DNA from: Pseudonocardia autotrophica
GTDB taxonomy: Bacteria; Actinomycetota; Actinomycetes; Mycobacteriales; Pseudonocardiaceae
DNA: 64,000 nucleotides
Assembly (NCBI RefSeq): GCF_000717175.1
Contig: NZ_JNYD01000026.1
Span: 41,561-105,560, forward strand
Direction of reading: 5' to 3'
The notes under the pieces were generated by a model. The model did no database searches and was not told where the DNA came from. It saw only the letters and a program-made list of their open reading frames with translations. Numbering within the stretch: the stretch's first letter is position 1; each line of letters starts with the position of its first letter. Positions 1 to 7,948 of this stretch are shown here, piece after piece. A program made the translations under genes and the position numbers.

Positions 1-508
1 CGTTGAAGAGCAGCCCGCGGGTGCCGGAGCCGATGCCGTCGGCGGCGACGACGAAGTCGAACCGTTCGTCCGGAGCGTTCGCGAAGGTAGCCGTGGCGGT
101 GCCGTCCTCCTGCCGCAGCGAGGTGATGCGGTCGCCGAAGCGGTACTCCGTGCTGTCGGAGGTGGCCGAGACCAGCAGCTCGGCGAGGTCGCCGCGCAGG
201 ATCTCCACCTCCGAGGTCACGCTCATGCCGCTGGCATCCCCGACCGGGAACCGAGCGAGCACCTGCCCGCGCGGCCCGACGAACTCCACCCCCAACTCGC
301 CCGTGTCTGCGGCGCGCACCTGTTCCTCCAGCCCCATGCGGCGGATGACCTGCAGCCCGGCCCCGCGGAGGTCGACGTTCTGGCCGCCGGTGCGCAGGCG
401 GGGTGCTCGCTCCACGACCGTCGTCCGCCATCCGTGGCGGCCGAGCCAAAACGCAAGAGCCGGCCCGGCGATGCTCGCGCCGGCGATCAGGGCAGTGCGA
501 GGAGGCAC
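1..508 (-). CDS. FAD-dependent monooxygenase/oxidoreductase, 5' part (runs off window)
   Basis: About 169 N-terminal residues are visible; the gene continues beyond base 1. The start I chose is GTG at 508, giving VPPRTALIAGASIAGPALAF. The Rossmann signature GASIAG sits near residues 10-15, followed by an acidic-end strand (VVER) that would bind the FAD adenosine. Further on, DFVVAADGIGS matches the second FAD motif of class A flavoprotein monooxygenases (PHBH-like fold). Such enzymes hydroxylate or epoxidise small molecules using NAD(P)H and O2. The substrate-binding and C-terminal parts lie outside the window, so substrate and intactness cannot be judged. Confidence 0.8.
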   Translation of the reverse strand, partial: MPPRTALIAGASIAGPALAFWLGRHGWRTTVVERAPRLRTGGQNVDLRGAGLQVIRRMGLEEQVRAADTGELGVEFVGPRGQVLARFPVGDASGMSVTSEVEILRGDLAELLVSATSDSTEYRFGDRITSLRQEDGTATATFANAPDERFDFVVAADGIGSGTRGLLFN

Positions 509-532
509 TGGCCGAGGGTAGGTCGCCCACAG

Positions 533-935
533 GTGGAGGCGCACTGTTCCTCCAGCTACTTCGCCCCGGCGCTGCTCGCCGCGCGGCACGGGCGGCGGCT
601 CGCCGAGCAGTTCGCACTGGTGCTCACCCCGCTCCGGCAGGCCCAGATCGACGCGGTCCTCGACGGCACCGCCCGAGCCACGATGGTGCTCGAGGACGTC
701 TGGGCCGCCACTCCGGCCAACGCCGACCGCACCCGCATCGTCGACCGGATCGACGGGCTGGCGCCGCCGGTCGTCCTCGCGCGCGCTGGCCTCGACTCCG
801 CCATCCTCGACCGGCTGCTCGCCGAGCTCCTCGCGTGGCGGCCGTCCGCCCGGGGCGATCCACGGCCCGTTCGTGCCGTTCGACGACGCCGCTGTCGCTC
901 CCTTCTACGCCCTGCTCGACGGCCTGGACGTGTAG
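533..935 (+). pseudogene. decayed C-terminal fragment, PhnD-like phosphate/phosphonate binding protein
   Basis: Two short frames together look like the C-terminal third of a periplasmic phosphate/phosphonate-type binding protein. Frame one (about 533-848) reads through LTPLRQAQIDAVLDG, a VLEDVW-type segment and LDSAILDRLLAELLAW. A +1 shift near 845-855 is needed to continue into GAIHGPFVPFDDAAVAPFYA and the stop TAG at 933-935. The order 'helix ending LLAW, then GPF-VP-DDA' is typical of the end of PhnD-like proteins. There is no start codon with a signal peptide and the N-terminal two thirds are missing, so I call it a remnant. The family call is by resemblance only. Confidence 0.4.
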
Positions 936-979
936 CCGCCCGACGTGCGGGGGCGGGCCGGGTGCCGGAGGCTCGGCGC

Positions 980-1288
980 ATGCCTCCGGAGCGCACCGCC
1001 GACGGGCGCTGGATCGTGGTCGAGGGCCGGCGCTGGCGCGCGGCCGATCCGGAGCTGCCGGAGGAGGTCCGGGCTGAGCTCCAACACCATCTCGGGAAGG
1101 CGCGGGCGGCGGTGCGCACCGCTCGCGCGGCGGACGACCCCGCCGCGGTCCGGGCCGCCCGTCGTCGTGTCGACCTGGCGAAACGTGGTCTCGGCGAGCG
1201 CGGCGAGCCGTGGTGGGAGCAGGACGCGGCGACCCGCGAGCGGCGGTGGACCGAGGCGCTGGAGGCCCTGGCCGACCGGCTACCGTGA
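980..1288 (+). CDS. conserved hypothetical protein, small and charged
   Basis: A 102-residue protein starting ATG (MPPERTADGRWIVVEGRRWR) and ending in the helical, charged EALEALADRLP. The pattern 'GRWIVVEGRRWRAADPELPE' followed by a long Arg/Ala-rich helix and GERGEPWWE recurs in a family of small uncharacterised actinobacterial proteins, as I remember it. No catalytic motif, signal peptide or membrane segment is visible. The next gene starts 4 nt after its stop, suggesting cotranscription. Function unknown. Confidence 0.6.
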   Translation: MPPERTADGRWIVVEGRRWRAADPELPEEVRAELQHHLGKARAAVRTARAADDPAAVRAARRRVDLAKRGLGERGEPWWEQDAATRERRWTEALEALADRLP

Positions 1289-1292
1289 TCCG

Positions 1293-1601
1293 GTGACGCG
1301 CAGGAGGAACGGGTGGAGCGAGGTGCTCGCCCCCTGGCGGCAGCTCGCCGAGATCACGTGGTCGGCGCCCCAGGTCGTCGCCCACCGCACGGTCCGCATG
1401 GCCACGGGCGGCTGGCCGCCGAACGCGCGGGACCGCCGGGAGTACCGGCGGATGGTCGCGGAGAAGGGCACCGCCTTCACCCGCGCCGCCGTCGCCTCGG
1501 CCTGGGCCGTACCCCGCGCCGCCAGCCTCGTGCTGTCCGAGAGCCTCACCCCGGTCCACCGCACGGTCACCGCCAACCGCCGCCGCCTCTCCCGCCGCTG
1601 A
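1293..1601 (+). CDS. conserved hypothetical protein
   Basis: A 102-residue protein from GTG 1293, just after the previous stop. The sequence is mostly helical: WRQLAEITWSAPQVVAHRTV near residues 15-34, then RMATGG and EYRRMVAEKG. The 'P.VV..R..RMA.GG' pattern with a following E..RMV.EK segment is reminiscent of phasin-like, granule-surface proteins, but I cannot support that assignment from sequence alone. No signal peptide is seen. Read it as a hypothetical protein cotranscribed with its upstream neighbour. Confidence 0.5.
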   Translation: MTRRRNGWSEVLAPWRQLAEITWSAPQVVAHRTVRMATGGWPPNARDRREYRRMVAEKGTAFTRAAVASAWAVPRAASLVLSESLTPVHRTVTANRRRLSRR

Positions 1602-1639
1602 CCGACGCCTGACGCCGGCGACGCGAATACTGTCGGACC

Positions 1640-2026
1640 GTGGACACCGCCGCGCCCCGGCCACGGGTTCTGGTGATCGGGCTCGACCCCTACCGGGTGC
1701 CCGGGCCCTGGGACCCCGCCCCCGTGGCCGAGGCGATCGCCGTCGGCCTGGCGCGGTTCGCCGACGCCGGGGTCGGGGTCGAGACCTGCCTGTTCGGGCT
1801 CGACGGCAGCGACGACGTCGAGGCGGTCGTGACCGAGGCCCTCGACAGGCGGCAGTGGGAGGTGGTGGTCGTCGGCGGAGGCGTCCGCTCGCCCGACCAG
1901 CTCGATCTGTTCGAACGGATCATCAACCTCGTCCGTCGGCACGCACCCGATGCCGCGATCGCGTTCAACAGCACGCCGGCCGACACCTTCGACGCCGCAG
2001 CACGCTGGCTGGCCCCACCGGGATGA
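1640..2026 (+). CDS. conserved hypothetical protein, Rossmann-like alpha/beta fold
   Basis: A 128-residue soluble protein from GTG 1640. The sequence alternates strands and helices: RVLVIGLDPYRVPGPWD, then VEAVVTEALDRRQWEVVVVG and GGVRSPDQLDLFERIINLV, ending FNSTPADTFDAAARWL. This looks like a small flavodoxin or response-regulator-like alpha/beta unit, but without a cofactor motif. I recognise the general type as an uncharacterised actinobacterial protein and cannot name a function. About 240 nt without a gene follow before the next start. Confidence 0.55.
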   Translation: MDTAAPRPRVLVIGLDPYRVPGPWDPAPVAEAIAVGLARFADAGVGVETCLFGLDGSDDVEAVVTEALDRRQWEVVVVGGGVRSPDQLDLFERIINLVRRHAPDAAIAFNSTPADTFDAAARWLAPPG

Positions 2027-2268
2027 GTGTCGCTGGGTCCCCCGGTCACCGTCCGTTGAGCGAGACGAGGCCGCGGACCCCGGCGTCGGGGTGCAGGTCG
2101 GCAGCCGCCGGTTCACCGCACGCGCCCGCGTCGCGCCCTCGGCCGAGCAGCGCGCCCCTCCGGGCCCAGATGGTGAAGGTCTTCCCGCGCCTGAACGGCA
2201 TCGAGCGGGGCTCCCACGTCCCCACTCCGCCTGCCAAGGTGGGACGCAGGCGAGGAGGGAGGCCGCAC

Positions 2269-3213
2269 ATGAGCGCCCACACCTACGACATCACCACCCC
2301 CGCGCCCCCGACCCTGGACGAGGTGTCGGACGGGATCTGGGCGTACGTCCAGCCCGACGGCACCTGGTGGATCAACAACACCGGGTTCGCGGTGGGCCCG
2401 CAGGGCGTGGTGGCCGTGGACTCGTGCGCCACCGAGCGGCGCACCCGGGCCTTCGCGGCCGCGATCGCGTCGGTGAGCCCGGCGCCGGTCCGGACGCTGG
2501 TCAACACCCACCACCACGGCGACCACACCTGGGGCAACGCGCTGTTCGCCACCGCGACGATCGTCGCGCACGAGCGCGCCCGCGCCGAGATGATCGCGTT
2601 CGGCCCGCCCCGGGACCTGCCGTTCTGGGACAACCCGGAGTGGGGATCGCTGCCGCTCGACCCGCCCTTCCTCACCTTCACCGACCGCATCGCGCTGCAC
2701 CTCGGAGACCTGCGGGCCGAGGTGCTGCACGTCGGGCAGCCCGCGCACACCACGAACGACTCGCTCGTCTGGTTCCCCGAACGCTCCACGTTGTTCTGCG
2801 GCGACCTGGTGTTCAACGGCGGCACGCCGTTCCTGCTCATGGGCTCGGTGGCCGGGGCGATCGAGGTGCTGGAGACGGTCGTCGCCCCGCTCGCCGCGGG
2901 GACGACGGTCCCCGGCCACGGGCCGGTCTTCCACGACCGCGCGCCACTCGACGCGAGCCTGGACTACCTCCGGTTCGTCCTCGACGTGGCCGAGCGCGGC
3001 CGCGCCGCCGGCGTCACGCCGTTGCAGGCCGCGCAGGACACCGACCTCGGGCGCTTCGCGGACTGGCCCGACGCCGAGCGCATCGTCGGCAACCTCCACC
3101 GCGCCTACGCCGAGCTGGCCGGGGCCGAGCGGGGCGCGCCGATCGACGTGATCGCGGCGCTGGGTGACATGGTCACCTACAACGGCGGACGCCCGCTGAC
3201 CTGCCGCGCCTGA
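2269..3213 (+). CDS. MBL-fold metallo-hydrolase
   Basis: A 314-residue metallo-beta-lactamase superfamily hydrolase. The zinc motif THHHGDHTWGN lies near residues 82-92, the third-ligand region around LHVGQPAHTTNDS, the bridging Asp in LFCGDLVF, and the last His in VPGHGPV. This full set predicts a binuclear Zn/Fe hydrolase. The arrangement resembles the group that includes SoxH/quinoprotein-relay-type hydrolases and 'MBL fold' esterases; the substrate is unknown. There is no signal peptide, so it is cytosolic. ATG 2269 is preceded by the purine-rich GAGGAGGGAGG and is a clear start. Confidence 0.85.
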   Translation: MSAHTYDITTPAPPTLDEVSDGIWAYVQPDGTWWINNTGFAVGPQGVVAVDSCATERRTRAFAAAIASVSPAPVRTLVNTHHHGDHTWGNALFATATIVAHERARAEMIAFGPPRDLPFWDNPEWGSLPLDPPFLTFTDRIALHLGDLRAEVLHVGQPAHTTNDSLVWFPERSTLFCGDLVFNGGTPFLLMGSVAGAIEVLETVVAPLAAGTTVPGHGPVFHDRAPLDASLDYLRFVLDVAERGRAAGVTPLQAAQDTDLGRFADWPDAERIVGNLHRAYAELAGAERGAPIDVIAALGDMVTYNGGRPLTCRA

Positions 3214-3237
3214 GACGGTCCGCCGCCCGGTCTGTAC

Positions 3238-3247
3238 ATGACGTCAT
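3238..3247. promoter_or_regulatory. 10-bp perfect palindrome upstream of acyl-CoA ligase
   Basis: ATGACGTCAT is a perfect palindrome about 100 nt before the acyl-CoA ligase start and 25 nt after the preceding stop. It lies where an operator could sit, but a 10-bp palindrome alone is weak evidence and no second copy was seen in the window. Confidence 0.25.
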
Positions 3248-3349
3248 CGTCGACTTACGGTGAGATCGCGGGCCCCGGCGAATCACGGTCGTGACCTGCG
3301 CAGACAGGTTCCGCCTGCCCGCACCTCGACGTCGAGGAGGACCGCCGCG

Positions 3350-5446
3350 TTGGCCGACACCGCGTCCGGCACCGACCCGTCCGGCACCCTGTCCGACAGC
3401 CCGTCCGACAGCCCCGGAACCGACTGGGAGCGGGTGCTGAACCCGCGGACCGTCGTGATCCTGGGCGCGTCCGGCCGGGCGGACAACCCGATGGCCCGCC
3501 CGCTGCGCTGGCTCGCCGAGCGCGGCTTCGCCGGCCGCGTGGTGCCGGTCAACCCGAAGTACGACGAGCTCGCCGGGCTGCCCTGCGCCGCCTCGCTCGC
3601 CGACGTCGAGGGCCCCGTCGATCTCGTCCTCGCCATGGTCCCGGCGGCGCGGGCGGCCGAGGCCGTCCAGGACGCGGGCCGGGCGGGGGCGGTTGCGGTG
3701 ATCGTGTTCGCGTCCGGGTTCGCGGAGGTCGGCCCGGAGGGCGCGGCGCTGCAGGAGGAGCTGGTGGCCGCCGCCCGCGAGACCGGCGTGCGCGTGTTCG
3801 GCCCGAACTGCCAGGGGATCGTGCACACGCCGAGCCGGTTGTTCGCGAGCTTCTCCGCCGCCGCCGAGCGCCCGCTGACCGAGAGCAGCGGCATCGCCTA
3901 CGTGGGGCAGAGCGGCGCGATCGGCGGATCCGTCCTCGACCTCGCCGCCGAACGCGGCCTCGACCTCACGACCTGGGTCAGCACCGGCAACCAGGCGGAC
4001 GTCGACCTCACCGAGATCGGGAGATACCTGGTGTGCCGGCCCGAGATCTCCGTGCTGGCGGTGTACGTCGAGAACCTGCGTGACGGCGCCGCCTACGCAA
4101 GGATGGCCGAGACGGCCGCGGCCCACGGCACGGCGCTGGTCGTGCTGCGGTCCGGGCGCTCGGCGGCCGGGAAGCGGGCCGCCGTGTCGCACACCGGCGC
4201 GATGGTCGGCGACGACACCGCGTTCCGCCTGGTCTCCCGCCGGCACGGCGTCGTGCTGGTCGACGACGTCGAGGAGCTCCTCGCCGCCGCCACCATGCTG
4301 CGGGGCCAGCCCCGGCCGACGGGCCGCGGGGTCGCCGCGGTGACGACGTCGGGCGGCGCGGGCATCCTCGCCGCCGACCGGTGCGAGGGACTCGGGCTGC
4401 GGCTGCCCGAGCTCGCCCCGGAGACCCAGGAGAAGCTCGCGCGCCTGGTGCCGGAGTTCGGCGCGCTCGCCAACCCGGTGGACGTGACCGCCCAGCTGTT
4501 CAACCGCGGCGACCGCGCCTTCGGCGAGGTCTGCGCGATCGTGTGCGCCGACCCGTCCGTCGACTCGCTGCTGGTCCTGGTCACGATGGTCACCGGGCAG
4601 GAGGCGGTCGCCCTGGCCGAGGACCTCGCCGCGGCGATGCGGGGCGGCCCCGTCCCGTGCGCGGTCGCGTGGCTCGCCGGGCCGGACCGCACGGTCGAGG
4701 CGCGCGCCCTGCTCACCGCGGCCGGCATCCCGGTGTTCGGGTCCGTGGCGGTGGCCTCCCGGGTGCTCGCGGAGCTGGTCCGGGAGCCCGGGCCCGACGC
4801 CGTCGCCGCGGCCCCCGCGCCACCCGGCCCGCTGCCGTCCGACGGCTGGGAGCTGCTCGACGCGATCGGCGTCCCCCGCCCCGAGGGCCGCTCCGCCGCC
4901 ACGGCCGAGGAGGCCGAGCGGATCGCGGGCGAGCTCGGCGGCCCGGTCGTGCTCAAGGCCGAGGGCCCGGCGCACAAGTCCGAGGTCGGCGGCGTGCGGA
5001 TGGACGTGCCGCCCGCCGAGGTCGGGCAGGTGGCCGCCGAGCTGCTCGGGCTCGGCGGCGCCGTGCTCGTCCAGCGCCGGGCCCCGGCCGGCCTCGAACT
5101 GCTCGTCGGCGCGACGTCGGGCGGCGACGGCTGGCCGCCCGTCGTGACCGTCGGGCTCGGCGGGGTCGCCACGGAGATCCACCGGGACCTGGCCACCGCG
5201 CTCGCCCCGCTCGACCGCGACGCGGCCCGCGCCCTGCTGCGGGAACTCCGCAGCTGGCCGCTGCTCGCCGGGCACCGCGGCGCCGAGCCGCTGGCGGTCG
5301 ACGCGGCCGTCGACGCGATCGTCGCCGTGTCCCGGGCGGCGACGGACCCCACGGTTGCCGAGCTGGAGATCAACCCGCTGATCGTCGGGCGGGACGGCGT
5401 GGTGGCGGTCGACGTCCTCGTCCGCCGGACCGAGGAGGAGCGCTGA
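3350..5446 (+). CDS. ADP-forming acyl-CoA ligase (acetate-CoA ligase family)
   Basis: A 698-residue fused alpha-beta acyl-CoA synthetase (NDP-forming), which couples acyl-CoA cleavage to ADP phosphorylation or the reverse. The N-terminal CoA-binding Rossmann domain begins VVILGASGRADNP; the succinyl-CoA-ligase-like domains follow, with the phosphorylated His in AAVSHTGAM near residue 281. The C-terminal ATP-grasp part contains PVVLKAEGPAHKSEVGGVR and ELEINPLIV. I prefer TTG 3350 because AGGAGG lies 9 nt upstream; an ATG at 3260 in the same frame lacks a good ribosome site. The stop is 1 nt before an enoyl-CoA hydratase start, so the two are likely cotranslated. The acyl substrate is unknown. 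Confidence 0.85.
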   Translation: MADTASGTDPSGTLSDSPSDSPGTDWERVLNPRTVVILGASGRADNPMARPLRWLAERGFAGRVVPVNPKYDELAGLPCAASLADVEGPVDLVLAMVPAARAAEAVQDAGRAGAVAVIVFASGFAEVGPEGAALQEELVAAARETGVRVFGPNCQGIVHTPSRLFASFSAAAERPLTESSGIAYVGQSGAIGGSVLDLAAERGLDLTTWVSTGNQADVDLTEIGRYLVCRPEISVLAVYVENLRDGAAYARMAETAAAHGTALVVLRSGRSAAGKRAAVSHTGAMVGDDTAFRLVSRRHGVVLVDDVEELLAAATMLRGQPRPTGRGVAAVTTSGGAGILAADRCEGLGLRLPELAPETQEKLARLVPEFGALANPVDVTAQLFNRGDRAFGEVCAIVCADPSVDSLLVLVTMVTGQEAVALAEDLAAAMRGGPVPCAVAWLAGPDRTVEARALLTAAGIPVFGSVAVASRVLAELVREPGPDAVAAAPAPPGPLPSDGWELLDAIGVPRPEGRSAATAEEAERIAGELGGPVVLKAEGPAHKSEVGGVRMDVPPAEVGQVAAELLGLGGAVLVQRRAPAGLELLVGATSGGDGWPPVVTVGLGGVATEIHRDLATALAPLDRDAARALLRELRSWPLLAGHRGAEPLAVDAAVDAIVAVSRAATDPTVAELEINPLIVGRDGVVAVDVLVRRTEEER

Positions 5447-5447
5447 G

Positions 5448-6185
5448 ATGGGCCGCATCGTGCTGGAGAAGGCCGACGGGGTCGCGACGCTCACCGTCGA
5501 CTCCCCCGAGGTCCGCAACGGGCTGACCCCCGACATGGGTCGCGAGCTGGTCGCGGCGTGCGAGGAGGTCGACGCCGACCCCGCGGTCGGCGCGGCAGTG
5601 GTGCGGGGCGCGGGCGGGACCTTCTGCTCCGGTGCGGACCGGCGCCGCTGGCGGCCGGGCGCCGACCAGGCCGAGGACGCCACCTACCGGGACACCGGGG
5701 CGGTCTACCAGGCGTTCGTGCGGGTCGGGAAGCTGGCCGTACCCACGATCGCGGCGGTCCGCGGCGCCGCGGTGGGCGCCGGGATGAACCTCATGCTGGC
5801 CACCGACCTGCGGGTGGTCGCCGAGGACGCCCGGCTGCTCGCCGGGTTCCTGCGGATCGGCCTGCACCCCGGCGGCGGGTTCTTCACGCTCGCCGGCCGC
5901 ACCGCGGGCCGCGAGGCGACGGCCGCGATGGGCCTGTTCGGCCAGGAGATCGACGGGCGGCGGGCGGTCGAGATAGGCCTGGCCTGGACCGCGGTCCCGG
6001 ACGACGAGGTCGAGGACACCGCCCACCGGCTCGCCGCCGGGCCGGCGCAGGACCCGGCGCTGGCCCGCGAGGCCGTCCGCTCCTTCCGCACCGAGCTGGG
6101 CCCGCCGGCCATCGGCTGGGACGCCGCCGTCGAGTTCGAGCGGGCCACGCAGATGTGGTCGCAACGCCGCCGCACCAGCAGCTGA
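5448..6185 (+). CDS. enoyl-CoA hydratase/isomerase family protein
   Basis: A 245-residue crotonase-fold protein. The oxyanion-hole segments are visible as GTFCSGADRRRW (about residues 60-72) and IAAVRGAAVGAGMNLMLA (about 101-118). The position that carries the catalytic Glu in true hydratases falls in RIGLHPGGGFF, where no acidic residue is present, so isomerase, lyase or hydrolase activity is as likely as hydration. The start follows the acyl-CoA ligase stop by 1 nt. The pair presumably activates or processes one acyl-CoA under the adjacent GntR regulator. Confidence 0.8.
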   Translation: MGRIVLEKADGVATLTVDSPEVRNGLTPDMGRELVAACEEVDADPAVGAAVVRGAGGTFCSGADRRRWRPGADQAEDATYRDTGAVYQAFVRVGKLAVPTIAAVRGAAVGAGMNLMLATDLRVVAEDARLLAGFLRIGLHPGGGFFTLAGRTAGREATAAMGLFGQEIDGRRAVEIGLAWTAVPDDEVEDTAHRLAAGPAQDPALAREAVRSFRTELGPPAIGWDAAVEFERATQMWSQRRRTSS

Positions 6186-6198
6186 GCCGCACCCTCTG

Positions 6199-6225
6199 CT
6201 CCTACAATCCTGCGCATCGTAGGAG
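6199..6225. promoter_or_regulatory. inverted repeat before GntR gene, probable autoregulatory operator
   Basis: CTCCTAC (6199-6205) and GTAGGAG (6219-6225) form a perfect 7-bp inverted repeat with a 13-nt spacer; read outward-in, the extended arms CTCCTACAAT and CTCCTACGAT agree at 9 of 10 positions. It lies 17 nt before the GntR start. The left arm contains TACAAT, which could be a -10 element, so binding would block the promoter. A third copy, CTCCTATGAT, lies upstream of the selenoprotein operon (13285-13294, minus strand). Confidence 0.55.
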
Positions 6226-6241
6226 CGGGAGGCGGTGGACC

Positions 6242-7027
6242 ATGACGGCGGAGCCGCCCGCGGACGTCCCCCGCTCCGCGCGCCGGCGCCCGGACCTGCG
6301 CCGCCCGCAGAAGGTCCCGCTGATGATCGCGCAGCGGATCGTCGACGACATCACCGGCGACGGCCTCGGGCCCGGCACCCGGCTCGCCGGCGAGCGGGAC
6401 ATGATGGCCCGCTTCTCCGCCGGGCGCGGGACGCTGCGCGAGGCCCTGCGGTTCCTCGAGCTCACGGGCGTGATCACGGTGAAGGCCGGGCCGCGCGGCG
6501 GTCCCGTCGTGATGCAGCCCGACGGCACCGATCTCGCCGGCGTCCTCGGTCTGTTCCTGCAGCTCCGGACCGTGTCGTTCCGGTCGGTGATCCAGGTACG
6601 GGAGATCCTCGAGCCGGAGCTGGCCGCGTTGGCCGCGAACGGGACCGACGCGGCCGCGGCCGCCGAGATCGCCGACTCGATCGCGGGCATGCGCGCCTTC
6701 CTCGACGACGAGGAGAACTTCCTCGCCGAGAACGACCGGTTCCACCTGGCCGTCGCGGCCGCGGCCGGGAACGAGCTGTTCGAGCTGTTGATCTCGTCGT
6801 TGCACCTGATCACGGACGGCATGCCGCTCGGGGTGAGCTACCCGCCGCGGCGGCGGGCGGCGGTGCTGCGCGCCCACGAGGCCATCCACGCGGCCCTGCT
6901 CGCGCGCGACCCGGACCGCGCCCGGGAGGCGATGCGGCGGCACATGGCGGAGTTCCGCCGGTACGTCGAGACCCGGTTCCCGGGCGTGTACGAGCGGCCG
7001 GTCCGCTGGCGGGACATCGCGCCCTGA
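6242..7027 (+). CDS. GntR/FadR-family transcriptional regulator
   Basis: A 261-residue regulator. The N-terminal winged helix runs over about residues 25-95, with ERDMMARFSAGRGTLREALR as recognition helix region and a following wing (ITVKAGPRGGPVV). The C-terminal two thirds form an FCD-type ligand domain (IQVREILEPELAALAA... ENDRFHLAVAAAAGNELFELL... HEAIHAALLARDPDRAREAM), usually sensing an organic acid or acyl-CoA with a bound metal. An inverted repeat just before its start suggests autoregulation. It sits between the acyl-CoA ligase pair and the convergent selenoprotein operon and probably controls one or both. Confidence 0.88.
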   Translation: MTAEPPADVPRSARRRPDLRRPQKVPLMIAQRIVDDITGDGLGPGTRLAGERDMMARFSAGRGTLREALRFLELTGVITVKAGPRGGPVVMQPDGTDLAGVLGLFLQLRTVSFRSVIQVREILEPELAALAANGTDAAAAAEIADSIAGMRAFLDDEENFLAENDRFHLAVAAAAGNELFELLISSLHLITDGMPLGVSYPPRRRAAVLRAHEAIHAALLARDPDRAREAMRRHMAEFRRYVETRFPGVYERPVRWRDIAP

Positions 7028-7033
7028 GCGAGC

Positions 7034-7948
7034 TCACTGGTCGAGCGCGCGGTGGACGGCTCGGGAGCCGCCGATCCAGCCGGGCAGGTGCAGCATCTTG
7101 ACGCCCGGACCGCCGGAGACGATCACGTGGACGTCGTCGGCCGACGCAGCGACCGGGTGCCCGGCCCGCACGGCGCCGCCCTCGTACAGCGCGCGGGCGG
7201 TCGAGGCGGCCGTCTCCCCCAGCCCGGCCAGCCGCCCCGCGACCTCCGGCGGCAGCACCACGGCCTGCGCGCCCGAGGACATGCGGCGCGGGTCACCGGC
7301 GGCGCGGACCGCGCTGGCCAGGGCGTCGGCGAGCGGGTCGAGGATCTCGGCGACCGTCCCCCCGCCGGCCCGGGGCAGCACCTCGGCGGTCCCGCCGACG
7401 GCCAGCACGCTCACCGCGTCACGGTCGAGCCCCGAGACGCCGCCGAACGGGGTGCGGTGCTCGGGGAGACAGAACGTGTAGCGACCCGGCTGGCCCGTCG
7501 TCGCCATGTCCGTCTCCCCCGGGCGTGCGCCGCCGATCCCGGCCAGCGCGAGGGCCACCGCGCGGCCCACGCAGGCGTTCACCCGGTTGCCGGGGCCGAG
7601 GACGTTGGTCCCGGGCCGGAACCCGAGCCGCTCGACGACCGGACCTCCCACGACGACGCACACCGCGGCCGTGCCCGTGGTCGTCTGGACACCGAGCAGG
7701 TTGAACTCCGGCTCGAGGCACGCACGCAGCGCCGCGACCACGACCGGCAGCTCGGCGGGCCGGCATCCGGCGAGGACCGCGAAGTAGGCGACCTTCCTGC
7801 TGGTCAGCACCCCGAAGAGGGGCGGGACCGGGCCGAGCTCGACGTCGTCGCCGCCCATCCCGGCGAGCCGCTCCGCGGTCGGCTCGACGACGGGCAGGCC
7901 GTCTCCCGCACCGGAGGCGAGCAGCTCCTCGATCTCATCCGGGGACAA
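7034..7948 (-). CDS. UGSC-associated GCRP-domain protein (third paralogue)
   Basis: About 304 residues. It is recognisably a paralogue of the protein at 7935-8948 and of the C-terminal domain of the large UGSC selenoprotein. Shared features are DGLPVVEPT near residue 16, AGCRPAELPVVVAAL near 60-74, the block RLGFRPGTNVLGPGNRVNAC and the following VGR. An invariant Cys lies in GCRP. I chose TTG 7948, which overlaps the preceding gene by 14 nt; the frame also stays open further upstream, so the start is uncertain. It ends 7 nt from the convergent GntR stop. No enzyme motif that I can name is present; a role with the UGSC proteins is inferred from context. Confidence 0.7.
   Translation of the reverse strand: MSPDEIEELLASGAGDGLPVVEPTAERLAGMGGDDVELGPVPPLFGVLTSRKVAYFAVLAGCRPAELPVVVAALRACLEPEFNLLGVQTTTGTAAVCVVVGGPVVERLGFRPGTNVLGPGNRVNACVGRAVALALAGIGGARPGETDMATTGQPGRYTFCLPEHRTPFGGVSGLDRDAVSVLAVGGTAEVLPRAGGGTVAEILDPLADALASAVRAAGDPRRMSSGAQAVVLPPEVAGRLAGLGETAASTARALYEGGAVRAGHPVAASADDVHVIVSGGPGVKMLHLPGWIGGSRAVHRALDQ

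Noticed and set aside
3173..5683. Long open frame on the minus strand opposite the acyl-CoA ligase
   Set aside because: Composition is Gly/Arg/Asp-rich and repetitive, typical of the antisense frame of a high-GC gene; the plus strand carries clear catalytic motifs.
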